From: Aquabacterium sp.
Lineage (GTDB): Bacteria; Pseudomonadota; Gammaproteobacteria; Burkholderiales; Burkholderiaceae_C
Reading direction: 5' to 3'
NCBI RefSeq assembly: GCF_030652515.1
Contig: NZ_JAUSAR010000155.1
Span: 62,001 to 126,000 of the forward strand
DNA length: 64,000 nt
Shown here in pieces: positions 63,914-64,000 of this stretch. Position 1 is the first letter of the stretch, and every line of letters starts with the position of its first letter. Position numbers and translations under genes: made by a program. Below the pieces are notes generated by a model. That model made no database searches, was not told the DNA's origin, and saw nothing but the letters and a program-made list of their open reading frames with translations.

Positions 63914-64000
63914 TCAGTGCGCTGCCGTGAAGCGTTGCTTCAAATGCCGGTTTTGTTCCAGCTCGTCCACGATGGCCACGGCCAGGTCGGCGGTGGAGAT
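63914..64000 (-). CDS. C-terminal end of an NAD(P)-binding oxidoreductase (5' part beyond window)
   Basis: The last 28 codons before the TGA at 63914 read ISTADLAVAIVDELEQNRHL and end in QRFTAAH. This is the characteristic C-terminus of NmrA/atypical-SDR NAD(P)-binding proteins, in which ISxxDxAxAxxDE-xE-xxxxxxRFT recurs. Only this fragment is visible, so substrate and full length cannot be judged. Confidence 0.65.
   Translation of the reverse strand: MSTADLAVAIVDELEQNRHLKQRFTAAH

Noticed and set aside
1-64000. CRISPR arrays, tRNA/rRNA genes and insertion sequences
   Set aside because: No regularly spaced repeats, tRNA-like sequences, transposase genes or flanking target duplications were seen on either strand.

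Overview
This 64-kb window is high-GC chromosomal DNA from a betaproteobacterium, most likely of the order Burkholderiales (Comamonadaceae/Sphaerotilaceae-like; this is inference). Supporting signs are an ahcY-tlyA-metF cluster behind an S-adenosylhomocysteine (SAH) riboswitch, a PEP-CTERM protein, a REP-like hairpin element of the kind seen between Comamonadaceae genes, a MaeB-type malic enzyme and several GGDEF/EAL proteins. I see no tRNA, rRNA, insertion sequence, prophage or CRISPR array. Genes are dense and many are translationally coupled by ATGA or GTGA overlaps.

Layout. 1-3686 (minus): start of a giant YD-repeat/RHS protein whose C-terminus lies outside the window. 3687-8813: one-carbon block with the SAH riboswitch, ahcY, tlyA, metF, a PEP-CTERM protein and 5-formyl-THF cyclo-ligase. 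8838-13211: lytic transglycosylase, an NDUFA9-like dehydrogenase and a secreted guanyl-specific RNase with its barstar-type inhibitor. 13375-18277: maeB, then thiL-pgpA-pncC and a small membrane protein. 18438-21170: two tandem diguanylate cyclases and a MAPEG protein. 21171-21704: unexplained AT-richer intergenic region with three hairpins. 21705-27474: two very large signalling ATPases, one with a winged-helix DNA-binding domain and one with a SAM domain plus a class III nucleotide cyclase. 27464-32899: FAD oxidoreductase, ThDP enzyme, divergent flavin amine oxidase and OmpW. 32923-35773: divergent OmpR-type regulator and hybrid kinase. 35798-41497: a KAS III homologue with altered catalytic residues, hipBA, an AraC regulator overlapping a metal-dependent hydrolase, and dapD.

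42060-53384 is a putrescine uptake and catabolism locus: a sigma-54 promoter, PuuD-like amidase, gamma-glutamylputrescine synthetase, polyamine transaminase, complete PotFGHI-type ABC importer, a DUF3138-type porin, an oppositely oriented orphan ParA, and a PuuC-like aldehyde dehydrogenase. The locus ends in a three-tier hairpin followed by an intrinsic terminator.

53394-58899 is the best candidate for an undescribed system. It is a compact operon of a NarL-type response regulator, a TonB-dependent receptor, an orphan periplasmic ABC_sub_bind-type protein and a NarX-like histidine kinase, preceded by repeated GTGGCAA boxes. No permease or ATPase is present, which suggests a sensing pathway running from the outer membrane through the periplasm to DNA. 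The window closes with a DUF349 protein, a PAS-GGDEF-EAL phosphodiesterase and the last codons of an NAD(P)-binding protein.
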